64,000 nucleotides of DNA from Paractinoplanes bogorensis (GCF_018829635.1 NZ_JAHKKG010000023.1:1-64000); one strand, 5' to 3'. Shown: positions 43,113 through 52,121, numbered from the stretch's first letter. A program made the numbers and translations. Notes: generated from the letters alone by a model not told the origin.

Positions 43113-43868
43113 CTAGTGTGGACGGGCCGCCACCGGGACCCGGCTGAGGACGATCCCGAAGTTCTCCCGGTACGCGGCGAGGACCTGCTCGTCGGTGTCC
43201 AGCACGGTTTCCGTACGCTCGCCGCCGCCCGTCCTGATGAGGGTGCGCCCGCTCAGCGAGACCCGGCCGTCGCCCTCCCTGCGCGAGCACACCGGGGAGC
43301 GCCCGAAGTGCGACTCCGGTGACGTCGCATGCCACCAGCAGGTCGGGGCGAAGTCGGTCAGCGCCCGGGGCCGCCGCTCGATCCGGTACTGCGGTTTGCC
43401 GTCCAGCGTCACGTCGACGTCGTCGCCCGCCGGGACCATGGTGAACACGCCGCCGGGATCGCTCTGCGGCGACGAGAGACGGAAGTCGAGCGGATCGGTG
43501 CTGTGCCGGCCGAACCCGACGTCGGCCAGCCACGGCCCGTCACCGCCGGGGGTGGTGACGAGCAGCGCCAGGTGGTCGAAGGGCGGGCCGAGCCGCTCGC
43601 CGTGCACGCGGGCGCCGACCCGTTCGACGCCGTAGCCCAGCTCTTCCAGGAGCAGCGCGAACAGGCCGTTGAGCTCGTAGCAGAAGCCACCCCGGCGGCG
43701 CCGGACGACCTTGTCGAACAGGGCGTCCGGCTCGAGCGAGATCGGTTCGCCGAGGTGGATGCTCAGGTTTTCGAACGGCACCGTGCTCAGGTGGGCCCGG
43801 TGCAACTCGCGCAGCCCGGTGACGCCGGGGGAGAGTCCGATCCGGGTCAGATACGCGTCGACGTCCAT
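43113..43868 (-). CDS. Arylamine N-acetyltransferase (NAT)
   Basis: The 251-residue cytoplasmic enzyme transfers acetyl from acetyl-CoA to arylamines or hydrazines, or acts in amide formation in natural-product pathways. The catalytic triad is visible: Cys in RGGFCYELNGLF near residue 68, His in PFDHLALLV near 106 and Asp in WLADVGFG near 122. STVPFENLSIHLGEPISLEP is also conserved. It lies 9 bp downstream of the MacB-like permease and upstream of the methyltransferase. Any link to efflux is unproven. Confidence 0.92.
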   Translation of the reverse strand: MDVDAYLTRIGLSPGVTGLRELHRAHLSTVPFENLSIHLGEPISLEPDALFDKVVRRRRGGFCYELNGLFALLLEELGYGVERVGARVHGERLGPPFDHLALLVTTPGGDGPWLADVGFGRHSTDPLDFRLSSPQSDPGGVFTMVPAGDDVDVTLDGKPQYRIERRPRALTDFAPTCWWHATSPESHFGRSPVCSRREGDGRVSLSGRTLIRTGGGERTETVLDTDEQVLAAYRENFGIVLSRVPVAARPH

Positions 43869-43877
43869 GACCTGACC

Positions 43878-45152
43878 TTAGGCGCGCATCACCGTCGCGA
43901 TGGGGATGCCGGCCGCGCGCAGGGCCGGGATGAACCCGCCCAGCACGCCCGCGACCAGGCCGGCGATGATGCCGGCGACGCCCGCCTCCCAGGGGAACTG
44001 GACGTCGGACAGGATCGGCTGCGAGTTGCCGACCACCATCGACACCACCTTGAGGCCGGCCACGCTGGCCCCGATCGCCGCGGCCGCGGTCAGCAGCCCG
44101 GTCAGCAGTGTCTCGGCCAGCACGATGCCGGCCAGCAGCATCCGTGGGGTGCCGACGGCCCGGCGCAGGGCGAACTCCTCGACCCGTTCGCCGACCGTGG
44201 CCAGGCCGACGTTGAGGATGCCGGCCACGCCGATCAGCAGCACCAGCCCGGCCATCGCGAAGAAGACCAGCCGCATCAGGGCGAGCTGCTTCTCCTGATC
44301 CTTGCGGGACTCGACCGTGAACACGTACGGCTCGTTGCCCAGCGCCTTGAGCTTGGCCGAGACCACCGGCTCGACCGGCGAGCCCTGGGTCATCATCAGG
44401 CGCATCTCGCCGCCGGTGTTCGGGTCGGCCAGCCGCGAGGCCGGGAGCCAGGTGGTGAGCTCGTCGAGACGTACGTAGGCACGGGGTTGCTGGTCGCCGT
44501 CGTCCACCACGCCGACGAACCGCGGGGTCACGTTGCTGGCGGCGCCGTTCACGCGCATCTCGGCCGGCACCTTGTAGCGGTCGAACGCCTTGGCCGCCTC
44601 GCGGTTGAGCACGAGCCGGGGCGCCATCGCGGGCACGGTCGAGAAGTCGAGCCACTGACCCGACACGGCCCGGAACGGCCGGAACCGCCGTACGTCACCG
44701 GAAAGCGCGGTCAGCCGCACCTCGACCGCCTGCCCCTTGACACCCGGCGCCGGTTCGCAGCCGGTGTCGTTGCAGACCATGGCCGGTCCCCAGTCCTGGT
44801 CGATCGGGGCGCCGCCCGGGTTGACCGGCAGCACGCCGGGCTCGCCGACGATGCCGCTGACGCCGAGGATCGCCACCGCGTCGTCGCGGCCCTTCACCGT
44901 GTCGGCCAGGAACTCGGTGGCCTCCTGCTGCAGCGGCATGTCCATCACGCGGGTGCCGTCGTAGCCCTGCTGCAGCTCGAGGTCGGCCAGCAGCGCGCGC
45001 TCGGCGATGCTGGCGCCGGCCTGCACGACCACCACGGCCAGCACGCCCAGGAACAGGCTGATCATCGAGAGCAGGGTGCGCAGCTTGCGGGCCCGGATGC
45101 CCTGGATGCCGATGATCAGCGAGGACCGGAACCGCCCGGACAGCCGCCTCAT
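43878..45152 (-). CDS. MacB-like ABC transporter permease
   Basis: The 424-residue FtsX-superfamily permease has one N-terminal helix (LRTLLSMISLFLGVLAVVVVQAGASI), a large extracytoplasmic MacB_PCD domain (about residues 45-275) and three C-terminal helices (MRLVFFAMAGLVLLIGVAGILNVGLATV ... AGIIAGLVAGVLGGFIPALRAAGIPIATVMRA). VGERVEEFALRRAVGTPRMLL is the ATPase-coupling motif. The ATG at 45152 overlaps the ATPase stop. With the ATPase and adaptor it forms an efflux or mechanotransmission complex. Substrate unknown. Confidence 0.9.
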   Translation of the reverse strand: MRRLSGRFRSSLIIGIQGIRARKLRTLLSMISLFLGVLAVVVVQAGASIAERALLADLELQQGYDGTRVMDMPLQQEATEFLADTVKGRDDAVAILGVSGIVGEPGVLPVNPGGAPIDQDWGPAMVCNDTGCEPAPGVKGQAVEVRLTALSGDVRRFRPFRAVSGQWLDFSTVPAMAPRLVLNREAAKAFDRYKVPAEMRVNGAASNVTPRFVGVVDDGDQQPRAYVRLDELTTWLPASRLADPNTGGEMRLMMTQGSPVEPVVSAKLKALGNEPYVFTVESRKDQEKQLALMRLVFFAMAGLVLLIGVAGILNVGLATVGERVEEFALRRAVGTPRMLLAGIVLAETLLTGLLTAAAAIGASVAGLKVVSMVVGNSQPILSDVQFPWEAGVAGIIAGLVAGVLGGFIPALRAAGIPIATVMRA

Positions 45153-45841
45153 CGGGCCGCCACCCGCTCGGTGAGCACGCCGTCGACCAGGTCGTGGGTG
45201 CGGCACATGCGGGCGGCGTGGTCGCGGTCGTGCGTCACCAGGATCAGGCCGCAGCCACGTTCGGTCGCCGACAGCAGCGCGTCGATCACCAGGGTTCCCG
45301 TCTCGATGTCCAGCGCCCCGGTCGGCTCGTCGGCGAGCAGAACCTTCGGGTCCCGTACGAGGGCACGCGCGATCGCCACCCGCTGCTGCTCGCCGCCCGA
45401 CATCTTGGCCGGCCGGCTCTTGGCCAGATGAGCGATGCCGACCTGGTCGAGCGCCTCCATCACCCGGCTCCGGCGCTGCCGGCGCGGCAGCCAGCCCTGG
45501 CCGTTGACCAGTGCCATCGCCACGTTCTGCGACGCGGTCAGGTGCTTGAGCAGGAAGAACCGCTGGAACACGAACCCGAAGTGCGAGCTGCGCAGCTTCG
45601 CCGCCCGCCGTTCGGGCAGCTTGGCGATCTCCTGCCCGTCGAGCCGGTAGCTGCCGGAGTCGGGCCGGTCGAACAGGCCGATGACGCTGAGCAGGGTGCT
45701 CTTGCCCGAACCGGAGCGCCCGACGATGGCCACGCTCTGCCCGGCGTTCACGGTCAGGCCGACGCCGTCGAGGATCGTGCGGGGCTGTTCCTGACCCTTG
45801 AGCACCTTGGTGATGCCCTCGAGCTCGATCAGCGTGCTCAT
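45149..45841 (-). CDS. MacB/LolD-like ABC transporter ATPase
   Basis: The 230-residue ATPase has Walker A GRSGSGKST near residue 39, signature MSGGEQQRVAIARALV near 146 and Walker B VLLADEPTGALD. The sequence FVFQRFFLLKHLTASQNVAMAL is typical of the MacB/LolD branch that drives mechanotransmission-type permeases. It overlaps both neighbours by 4 bp (ATGA), so the three proteins are made together. Confidence 0.92.
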   Translation of the reverse strand: MSTLIELEGITKVLKGQEQPRTILDGVGLTVNAGQSVAIVGRSGSGKSTLLSVIGLFDRPDSGSYRLDGQEIAKLPERRAAKLRSSHFGFVFQRFFLLKHLTASQNVAMALVNGQGWLPRRQRRSRVMEALDQVGIAHLAKSRPAKMSGGEQQRVAIARALVRDPKVLLADEPTGALDIETGTLVIDALLSATERGCGLILVTHDRDHAARMCRTHDLVDGVLTERVAAR

Positions 45842-46836
45842 CCGGTCGGGCCCTGGCCCGCCTTGTCCGCGGGCAGGTCGGGGCCGGGCACGGCGATGGT
45901 CTCGTCGCCCTTGAGCCCCGACTTGATCTGCACGACCTTGCCGTCGGTGAGCCCGAGTACGACGTCGACCGTCTTGCGCTGCTGGTCGGCGCCGACGATG
46001 TCGACCTTGCCCTTGCCCTGCACGCCGGCCACCGCCTCGACCGGCAGCACCATGACCTTGGCCGCCTTCTCGGTGACGACCTGCAGGGTGACCGAGGCGC
46101 CGTTGATCAGCTTGACCCCGCTCGCCGGCACGCAGACCAGCCGCATGCCGGTGGCCTCGGAGCCGTCGCTGCCGCCGGTCTCGCCCTGCGGGGCCGTCTC
46201 CTGGACCACCGGGGGAGCGCCGGACGCGCCCGGAGCCGGGGTGGCCACGGGCGGCGGCGGGGGCTCAGGGATGGTGCCGGCCGGCAGCGCGGCGATCGTG
46301 CCCAGCGCCTCGCAGGCGAACGGACCCGGCCCGTTCTTGATCTGGGCCCGTACGTCGGTGACCGCGCCCGAGACCCGGTAGGCCTGGGCGCTGTCGATCT
46401 CGGCGACGATGCCGTAGCCGGAGTGCTTGGCCGAGACGATCGGCATGCCCTTGGTGACGTCCGCCCGGTCGTCCAGCAACCGGCCGGCCAGCACCGAGTC
46501 CTTCGGGATGTACACCCGGCGGGGATCGCGGTTGTCGTCCCAGACCGTGGCGACCCATTTCGGCCGTACGGCGGGAACGGTCGACGGTTTCTTGTCGAGA
46601 TAGCGCAACTCGCCGTCGGCCGGGGAGACGATGCCGAACACCGGGTTGATGGTCACGGTGCCGGACAGGCTGATCTGGTTGCTGAGGTCCTGCCGGGTCG
46701 GCTTGACCGTGGTGAGGACGGTGCCGCGCGCCTCGAGCCCGGGCGTCTCGGCGGATTCCTCGGCCGCGCCGCACCCGCAGAGCCCCGCGGCGATCAGCGC
46801 CGCTACCCCTATTCCGGCTACTCTGCGTGCGCGCAC
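45838..46836 (-). CDS. Lipoprotein efflux adaptor (HlyD/MFP-like)
   Basis: The 332-residue protein has a lipoprotein signal (lipobox LCGC, acylated Cys near residue 22). It resembles periplasmic adaptor proteins in the N-terminal barrel region (LSNQISLSGTVTINPVFGIVSPADGELRYL) and the C-terminal beta-barrel/membrane-proximal part (VMVLPVEAVAGVQGKGKVDIVGADQQRKTVDVVLGLTDGKVVQIKSGLKGDETIAV). A Pro/Gly/Ala-rich linker at about 190-225 replaces the usual coiled-coil hairpin, consistent with a Gram-positive cell lacking an outer-membrane channel. It is first in the adaptor-ATPase-permease operon. Confidence 0.82.
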   Translation of the reverse strand: MRARRVAGIGVAALIAAGLCGCGAAEESAETPGLEARGTVLTTVKPTRQDLSNQISLSGTVTINPVFGIVSPADGELRYLDKKPSTVPAVRPKWVATVWDDNRDPRRVYIPKDSVLAGRLLDDRADVTKGMPIVSAKHSGYGIVAEIDSAQAYRVSGAVTDVRAQIKNGPGPFACEALGTIAALPAGTIPEPPPPPVATPAPGASGAPPVVQETAPQGETGGSDGSEATGMRLVCVPASGVKLINGASVTLQVVTEKAAKVMVLPVEAVAGVQGKGKVDIVGADQQRKTVDVVLGLTDGKVVQIKSGLKGDETIAVPGPDLPADKAGQGPTG

Positions 46837-47023
46837 CTGTACCCCTTTTTGCCTGACTTGCTCGACCTGGCCGGGCAGAGGTTACAAGGCGCGCGCAACC
46901 GTCGATGTCCCCTCGCTCCGAAGCGGACATTGATCACCGTAACGGCGGCGTCAGTCGCGTCCCCGGCTCGCGGGCCTCCCGTCGCCCTCCCACGTGCGGG
47001 CGGCGGGACGACCGTACGGGAAA

Positions 47024-47989
47024 TCAGATCTTGCCTGTTCCGGCGCCGGCGGTGACGGTGGCCTTCACCTTGTCGTTGGCCTCCGGGGTGTAGGAGTAGG
47101 GGATCGCCGCGACGGACGCGCCGTTGCGGACCTGCTCGGTGCCCGAGTTGACCTTGTAGTTGTTGAGCACCTTGATGTTGCCGGGATCCGAGTCGCCGGT
47201 CTGCGTGACCGTCGGGTTCTTCACGTTCTCGAAGTAGTTGCGCTCGACGAAGACGCCCGCGTTCTCGGTCGACGCCACGCCGTACGAGCCGACGTTGCTG
47301 TAGTAGTTGTTCAGCACGTGCACCGGGTTGGCGAACCGCACCCGCGGGTGCCGCTGGTTGGTGCCGTCGAACCAGTTGTGCACGTACGTGACGCGCAGGT
47401 GACCGAGATCCTGGGAACCGTTGTCGTCGCTGTGACCGAGCAGCATCGACTTGTCGTGGTCGTGCAGCCGGTTCCACGACACGGTGATGAAGTCCGAGCC
47501 GCGCTTGATGTCGATCAGCCCGTCGTAGCCGTTGGCCAGGTCGTTGTGGTCGATCCAGACGTTGGTGGTGCTGCTCTGCACGTTGATCGAGTCGTCGCTC
47601 GCGTTGCGGAACACGAGGTTGCGGATGATCACGTTCCGGACGCCGGACAGGTTGAGCCCGCCGCCGGTGATGCCCGAGCCCGACCCGACGCCGATCACGG
47701 TCTTGTTCGAGGCGACGTTGTACATGCCGGAGATCGAGATCAGACCGTTTACCCGTACAGTCTGGGACGTGCTCGCGCTGAGCGCGGTCTTGAGGGCGGA
47801 CGCCGAGGTCACGGTGACCACGGTGCTCGACGAGCCACCGGACGTGCCGCCGTTCAGACTGGCGAACCCGACCGGGCTGCTCTCGGCGGCCGACGCCTCG
47901 AGCTGGCCGACGGCGAGCATGCCGCCGACCACGAGGACGGTGGCCGAGACGGCGGAGATCAGCGTCTTGCGACGCCTTCGAGCGGACAT
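47024..47989 (-). CDS. Secreted pectate lyase, PL1 family
   Basis: The 321-residue exported enzyme has a signal peptide (RRRRKTLISAVSATVLVVGGMLAVGQLEASA, residues about 4-34). The right-handed beta-helix core includes VWIDHNDLANGYDGLIDIKRGSDFITVSWN (Ca2+-binding Asp residues), HDHDKSMLLGHSDDNG and the catalytic-Arg segment QRHPRVRFA. PL1 enzymes cleave polygalacturonate by beta-elimination. The start is ATG at 47989 with GGAGGAACT upstream. A perfect 16-bp LacI-type operator overlaps its putative promoter, and shares its core with the operator of the Liv-type operon at 20178. Confidence 0.92.
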   Translation of the reverse strand: MSARRRRKTLISAVSATVLVVGGMLAVGQLEASAAESSPVGFASLNGGTSGGSSSTVVTVTSASALKTALSASTSQTVRVNGLISISGMYNVASNKTVIGVGSGSGITGGGLNLSGVRNVIIRNLVFRNASDDSINVQSSTTNVWIDHNDLANGYDGLIDIKRGSDFITVSWNRLHDHDKSMLLGHSDDNGSQDLGHLRVTYVHNWFDGTNQRHPRVRFANPVHVLNNYYSNVGSYGVASTENAGVFVERNYFENVKNPTVTQTGDSDPGNIKVLNNYKVNSGTEQVRNGASVAAIPYSYTPEANDKVKATVTAGAGTGKI

Positions 47990-48044
47990 GAGTTCCTCCG
48001 TACGTGGGGGTGTGGCGGGACCTCGCCCGGTGGCGGCTCGGTCC

Positions 48045-48060
48045 AGGTAAGCGCTTACCT
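48045..48060. promoter_or_regulatory. LacI-type operator of the pectate lyase gene
   Basis: AGGTAAGCGCTTACCT is a perfect 16-bp palindrome with core GTAAGCGCTTAC, the same core as each half of the double operator at 20178-20203. It overlaps the -10 of the predicted promoter. No LacI gene is adjacent, so a regulator encoded elsewhere, possibly the one at 19021-20052, must act in trans. Confidence 0.78.
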
Positions 48061-48086
48061 TACGCATTTACGGATATCAATGTCAG
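48057..48086 (-). promoter_or_regulatory. Putative promoter of the pectate lyase gene
   Basis: On the minus strand CTGACA (48086-48081) is followed after 18 bases by TAAGGT (48062-48057). The -10 overlaps the operator by four bases, a layout in which repressor and RNA polymerase exclude each other. Confidence 0.5.
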
Positions 48087-48179
48087 AGGTTCGACCGATT
48101 CGGGTACCTGTGAAAACTTTCGGCGGATCTTTGCAGTCGTTGTGCTTCAGCCCGCGCTCGTGCCGCCGATGGGGCGCAC

Positions 48180-49625
48180 ATGCTGCTGCGCTGCTACGCC
48201 TTCGTGTCCTGGGCGCTGGTGGCGTCGTACCTGGCCTGGCCGGTCGACCTGCGGCAGTGGCCGTTCCTGGCCGTCACGCTGGGCGCCGCGGTCCCGGCCG
48301 TGATCCTGGCTCTGCGCCGGGCACCGGCCGGCGGCCGTACGCCGTGGTGGGTGATCCTGATCGGGCTGGTGCTCTACAACATCGGCAACCTCATCTGGAT
48401 CGGGCTGACCACCTTCGGCGGACGGGTGACCGGCGACGGCAGCCTGGCCGACCTGTTCTACGCCGTCGGCGGGATGTTCGTGCTCGGCTCGGCGATCGCC
48501 CTGGTGCGGCAGCGTGGCCGGGGCGACGTCGGCGGGGTCATCGACTCGGTGATCACCGCGGTGGCCCTCGGCGGCGTGCTCTGGGACGCGGTGCTGCTGC
48601 CCGCGCTCACCGCCCAGCACGTCGCCGCCGGCCGCCAGGCCTCGCTGTTCGTGCTGGTCCTGGTCATCTCGGGCACGCTCGGGGCAATGGTGCGGGTCTC
48701 CCTGACGTCGGCCTCGGTCCGCTTCTTCACGGCCGGGGTGGCGCTCACCCTGGGCGGCAACGTGGCGTCGGCGCTGACCGTCGACGCGTCCGGGGCCCGG
48801 CCGGACTGGACCAACGTGCTCTTCATGGCCGCGTACGCCGCCCTGGCCTGCGCCGCCGTACACCCGTCGGTGGCCGACGTGACCACGCCCGGCGCGGCGC
48901 CCAAGGACGACCTGAGCCGGGGCCGCCTGACCTTCCTCGGGGTGATGCTGGCGCTCACCCCGCTGGTCGGCGGCGGGCGGGCGGTGCTCGGCCTGCCCAC
49001 CGACGGGGTGCTGATCGCGGTGTCGTCGGCGGCGCTGGTGCCGCTGGTCATGGTGCGCATCGCGCGGCTGGCGTCGCAGCGGCGGGAGGCCGAGCAGGCT
49101 CTGCACCGCCTGGCCACGCGGGACGCGCTGACCGGCCTGCCCAACCGGGCGGCGTGCTTGGCCGAGCTCGATCAGGCGATCTCCTCCGCCTCGGCACCCG
49201 GGCCCATTGCCGGCTCCCGATCCGGTGCCGGTGATCTGGCCGTGCTGTTCTGCGACCTCGACGGGTTCAAACCGGTCAACGACCGCCTGGGGCACGCGGC
49301 GGGCGACGAACTGCTGGTCGCGGTGGCGGCTCGTCTGGGTGCCTGCGTCCGCGAGGGCGATCTGGTGGCCCGCTTCGGTGGCGACGAGTTCGTGCTGCTG
49401 TGCCGGGGCGCCGACGCCGTCGAGGCGGTCAGCGCGCGGATCGCCGACATGACCGCGCGGCCATTCGTGGCCGGAGGCGTGCTCGTCTCGGTCGGGGTGA
49501 GCATGGGCGCGGCCCGGCTGATCGTCGGCGAGACGACCGACGCCGTGCTGGGCCGAGCCGACCTGGCCATGTATGAGGCCAAGAAGTCGAAGTCGGTCGG
49601 CGCCCTGAGCCTGGTGCTCGCGTAG
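48180..49625 (+). CDS. Membrane GGDEF diguanylate cyclase
   Basis: The 481-residue protein has eight to ten predicted hydrophobic segments in its first 290 residues and then a GGDEF domain (about 305-480). DALTGLPNRAACLAEL, FCDLDGFKPVNDRLGHAAGDELLVAVA, RFGGDEFVLL (intact active site, GGDEF) and GRADLAMYEAKK are present, so cyclic-di-GMP synthesis is expected. A product-inhibition site (RxxD) is not obvious. The ATG at 48180 is preceded only by GGGGCGCAC; no better in-frame start exists upstream. A truncated second copy of its middle and GGDEF parts follows directly. Confidence 0.88.
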   Translation: MLLRCYAFVSWALVASYLAWPVDLRQWPFLAVTLGAAVPAVILALRRAPAGGRTPWWVILIGLVLYNIGNLIWIGLTTFGGRVTGDGSLADLFYAVGGMFVLGSAIALVRQRGRGDVGGVIDSVITAVALGGVLWDAVLLPALTAQHVAAGRQASLFVLVLVISGTLGAMVRVSLTSASVRFFTAGVALTLGGNVASALTVDASGARPDWTNVLFMAAYAALACAAVHPSVADVTTPGAAPKDDLSRGRLTFLGVMLALTPLVGGGRAVLGLPTDGVLIAVSSAALVPLVMVRIARLASQRREAEQALHRLATRDALTGLPNRAACLAELDQAISSASAPGPIAGSRSGAGDLAVLFCDLDGFKPVNDRLGHAAGDELLVAVAARLGACVREGDLVARFGGDEFVLLCRGADAVEAVSARIADMTARPFVAGGVLVSVGVSMGAARLIVGETTDAVLGRADLAMYEAKKSKSVGALSLVLA

Positions 49626-49641
49626 GAGCGTTCAGCTGATC

Positions 49642-50199
49642 TTGGTGCCGAACGACGACCTGAGCCGGGGCCGCCTGACCTTCCTCGGGGTGATGCTGGC
49701 GCTCACCCCGCTGGTCGGCGGCGGGCGGGCGGTGCTCGGCCTGCCCACCGACGGCATCCTGATCGCTGTGTCCTCGGCCGCCCTGGTGCCGCTGGTCATG
49801 GTCCGGATCAGCCGGCTGGCGGCGCAGCGACGGTCGGCCGAGCAGGCCCTGCACCGGCTGGCCACCCGGGACACGCTGACCGGCCTGCCCAACCGGGCCG
49901 CCTGCCTGGCCGCGCTCGACGCCGGCCTGAACTCCGGCGACCTGGCGGTGCTGTTCTGCGACCTGGACGGATTCAAGCCGGTCAACGACCGTCTCGGCCA
50001 CGCCGCGGGCGACGAACTGCTGGTTTCGGTGGCGGCCCGCCTGCGCACCTGCGTCCGCGACGGCGACCTGGTGTCCCGCTTCGGCGGCGACGAGTTCGTG
50101 CTGCTGTGCCGGGGTGCCGACGCCGTGTCGGCGGTGACCGCCCGGCTCAGTAGGGCGGGGGCTCCCGGGCTATCGACGTACCCGGGAAGTTCTGGTTGA
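49642..50199 (+). pseudogene. Truncated partial copy of the GGDEF gene
   Basis: This 185-codon frame repeats residues about 243-421 of the upstream gene: the last membrane segments and most of the GGDEF domain including RFGGDEFVLL. It lacks the first 240 residues and breaks off after VTARL, ending in an unrelated short tail (SRAGAPGLSTYPGSSG). The first about 100 bases (from 49654) are identical to 48906 onward; after that the copies differ at many synonymous and some amino-acid positions. It could be expressed as a soluble fragment from TTG 49642 but is more likely a relic. Confidence 0.8.
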
Positions 50200-50377
50200 A
50201 GATGTACTTCACGTGCTTCGGCTCGGCCGGCTTGATCCGCTTCTTGTCGGCCCGTTCATACCAGTTGTCGCCGTTTGTGCACACCACGAGTGTCGCGTCC
50301 CCACGCCGCCCGTTCTCACTGACCCGCCGATAGACGTGCGGTTCGAGCAGCTCGCCCGCGACCAGGAATTTTGTCAT
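50147..50377 (-). CDS. Small conserved-looking hypothetical protein
   Basis: The product is about 76 residues (MTKFLVAGELLEPHVYRRV...), rich in charged residues, with one Cys (LVVCTNGDNWYERADKKRIKPAEPKHVKYIFNQNF). It looks like a genuine globular sequence but matches no family I recognise. ATG at 50377 is chosen; an in-frame ATG at 50425 would add 16 residues. It overlaps the tail of the truncated GGDEF copy on the other strand, which supports the idea that the copy's 3' end was replaced there. Confidence 0.5.
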   Translation of the reverse strand: MTKFLVAGELLEPHVYRRVSENGRRGDATLVVCTNGDNWYERADKKRIKPAEPKHVKYIFNQNFPGTSIAREPPPY

Positions 50378-50505
50378 GCCGCCATGGTCCGCTCCGCGCG
50401 TGACCGCGTACCTCCATATCGACAAACGCCGCCGCCCGGTCCGTTCGCGGAAGAAGTTTCCGGGTGGCTGTCACGATGTGGGCGCGGCCGGACATGGGAA
50501 GTGAC

Positions 50506-51036
50506 GTGAGCATCGAGGACGAGGACCGCTTCCGACAGGTCTACGAGGGTTCGTTCGAGCGGCTGCTGGCGTACGCGCTGCGGCGGGTCGAGCAGCCCGC
50601 GGACGCGGCCGACGTGGTGGCCGAGACGTTCCTGATCGCTTGGCGGCGTGGCCGGCAGATACCGGACGGGGATGAGGCGACGCTGTGGCTCTACGGCATC
50701 GCCCGCCGGGTGCTGGCCAACCACCATCGGGGCGGGGTACGGCGGGAGAGGCTGGGTGAGCGGCTGCGGCAACGCCTCCGCGAGGCCGGCCCCGCCGACC
50801 CCGCCCAGGTGGTCTCCGATCAGCTCACTGTGCGAGGTCTGCTGAACCGGCTGGCCGAGCCGGACCGCGAGGTGCTGATGCTCTCGTTCTGGGAGGGGCT
50901 CGAGCCGCGCGAGGCCGCGGTCGTGCTCGGGGTGAGTTCCACGGTGGCGCGGGCGCGGCTCTCGCGGGCCCGGGGGCGCTTCCGCGAGCTGGTGGACTCG
51001 TCGAACTCGATCATGGCCGTGCGGGAGGAGAAGTGA
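50506..51036 (+). CDS. ECF RNA polymerase sigma factor
   Basis: The product is about 176 residues. Sigma region 2 is FRQVYEGSFERLLAYALRRVEQPADAADVVAETFLIAWRR (about residues 7-47, -10 recognition) and region 4 is LLNRLAEPDREVLMLSFWEGLEPREAAVVLGVSSTVARARLSRARGRFRELV (about 107-160, -35 recognition). The start is GTG 50506 after GGGAAG, or ATG 50494 or 50476. It overlaps the next gene by 4 bp (ATGA), whose product has one membrane helix and is presumably its partner. Confidence 0.88.
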   Translation: MSIEDEDRFRQVYEGSFERLLAYALRRVEQPADAADVVAETFLIAWRRGRQIPDGDEATLWLYGIARRVLANHHRGGVRRERLGERLRQRLREAGPADPAQVVSDQLTVRGLLNRLAEPDREVLMLSFWEGLEPREAAVVLGVSSTVARARLSRARGRFRELVDSSNSIMAVREEK

Positions 51037-52121
51037 TGACGGGGAACGCGTACGACCAGATGCTGCGCGACGCCGACCCGCAGCGCACCGCAGTCCCGGT
51101 TCCGCCCGACGAGGTGCTGCTGGCCCAGATCCTGGCCGAGCCGCAGGGGCGGCACGTGCCGTACCGGCTGGCCGTGATCGGGGTCGCGGCGGCCGTGCTG
51201 GTCGCGGCGGTGGGGGTCGTCGTCGCGGTGAACCGGACGTCGGGGCTGGCCGAGATTCCGGCCGCACCATCGCCGTCGGTGGCGTCGCCGTCGGCGGCCC
51301 CGTCGGCGTCCGCACTGCCGGCCGCGGCGGGTTCTCTGCTCGAACCGGATCAGGTGCGCCGAGCGGCCAAGGAAGGTCCGCGCATCGTGCCCGCCGCCGG
51401 CTGGAAGCTCATCCACGTCGTGCTGTCCGGCGATCGCCTGGGCGAGATGGCGTGGAAAAAGGACGGCCAGGTGGTGGATTCCTCCTGGTACTCCACGGCC
51501 CGGTACAAGTTCCAGCGCCCGGCCCAGAAGGACGCGGTGAAGGTGCGGGTCGGCTCGCTCACCGGCTGGATGATCAGCGAGGGTTCCGGCCGTTACGTCG
51601 TGACGACCGAACCCCGGGCCGGTGACGGCGTCTGGGCCACCATCGACAGCGGGTCCGGCTTCGGTAAGGCCGAGTTCCTGAGCTTCCTCGCGAAGGCGCG
51701 CACGGTCGGCGTGGACGCCTGGATCAAGCTCGTGGCCTCGGGCCTCACCGTGGAGGGAGCCGCGGATGACCGTACCTACCGGATCTTCATCGAGGGCGGC
51801 CTGCCGCAGCCGCCGAACTGGGACCACCCAGCCATCGCGCGGATCGCGACCAGCGATGTGCGTGCGTTCGACACGGCGCTGACCAAGGTGGTCGCGTGCG
51901 GCTGGCTCACCGAATGGCAGCGGGCGACCGCGAAGGGCGACCCCAGGTTCATCACGCCGGCCCGGGACGCGCTGCTCGGGAGCGGGAGCTGGCCGGTGCT
52001 CGTCAACCTCGAGAAGCAGGGCTCCGGCCTGCGGAAAGAGATCACCGGGATGGCCGAGCACGTGGTCAACGGGGGTGCGAGCGAGGCCGAGGTGGAGGCG
52101 TACAAGAAGACCCTCTGCTGA
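51033..52121 (+). CDS. Single-pass membrane protein, possible sigma-factor partner
   Basis: The product is about 361 residues. Residues 1-42 are cytoplasmic, a helix spans about 44-66 (YRLAVIGVAAAVLVAAVGVVVAV), a Pro/Ser/Ala linker follows, and the outer domain (about 100-361) is of no family I recognise. The cytoplasmic DQMLRDADPQRTAVPVPPDEVLLAQIL resembles short N-termini of CU044_5270-like proteins that accompany actinobacterial ECF sigma factors. It is translationally coupled to the sigma gene, which suggests it regulates the sigma factor or is its signal sensor, but no recognised anti-sigma domain is visible. Confidence 0.7.
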   Translation: MMTGNAYDQMLRDADPQRTAVPVPPDEVLLAQILAEPQGRHVPYRLAVIGVAAAVLVAAVGVVVAVNRTSGLAEIPAAPSPSVASPSAAPSASALPAAAGSLLEPDQVRRAAKEGPRIVPAAGWKLIHVVLSGDRLGEMAWKKDGQVVDSSWYSTARYKFQRPAQKDAVKVRVGSLTGWMISEGSGRYVVTTEPRAGDGVWATIDSGSGFGKAEFLSFLAKARTVGVDAWIKLVASGLTVEGAADDRTYRIFIEGGLPQPPNWDHPAIARIATSDVRAFDTALTKVVACGWLTEWQRATAKGDPRFITPARDALLGSGSWPVLVNLEKQGSGLRKEITGMAEHVVNGGASEAEVEAYKKTLC

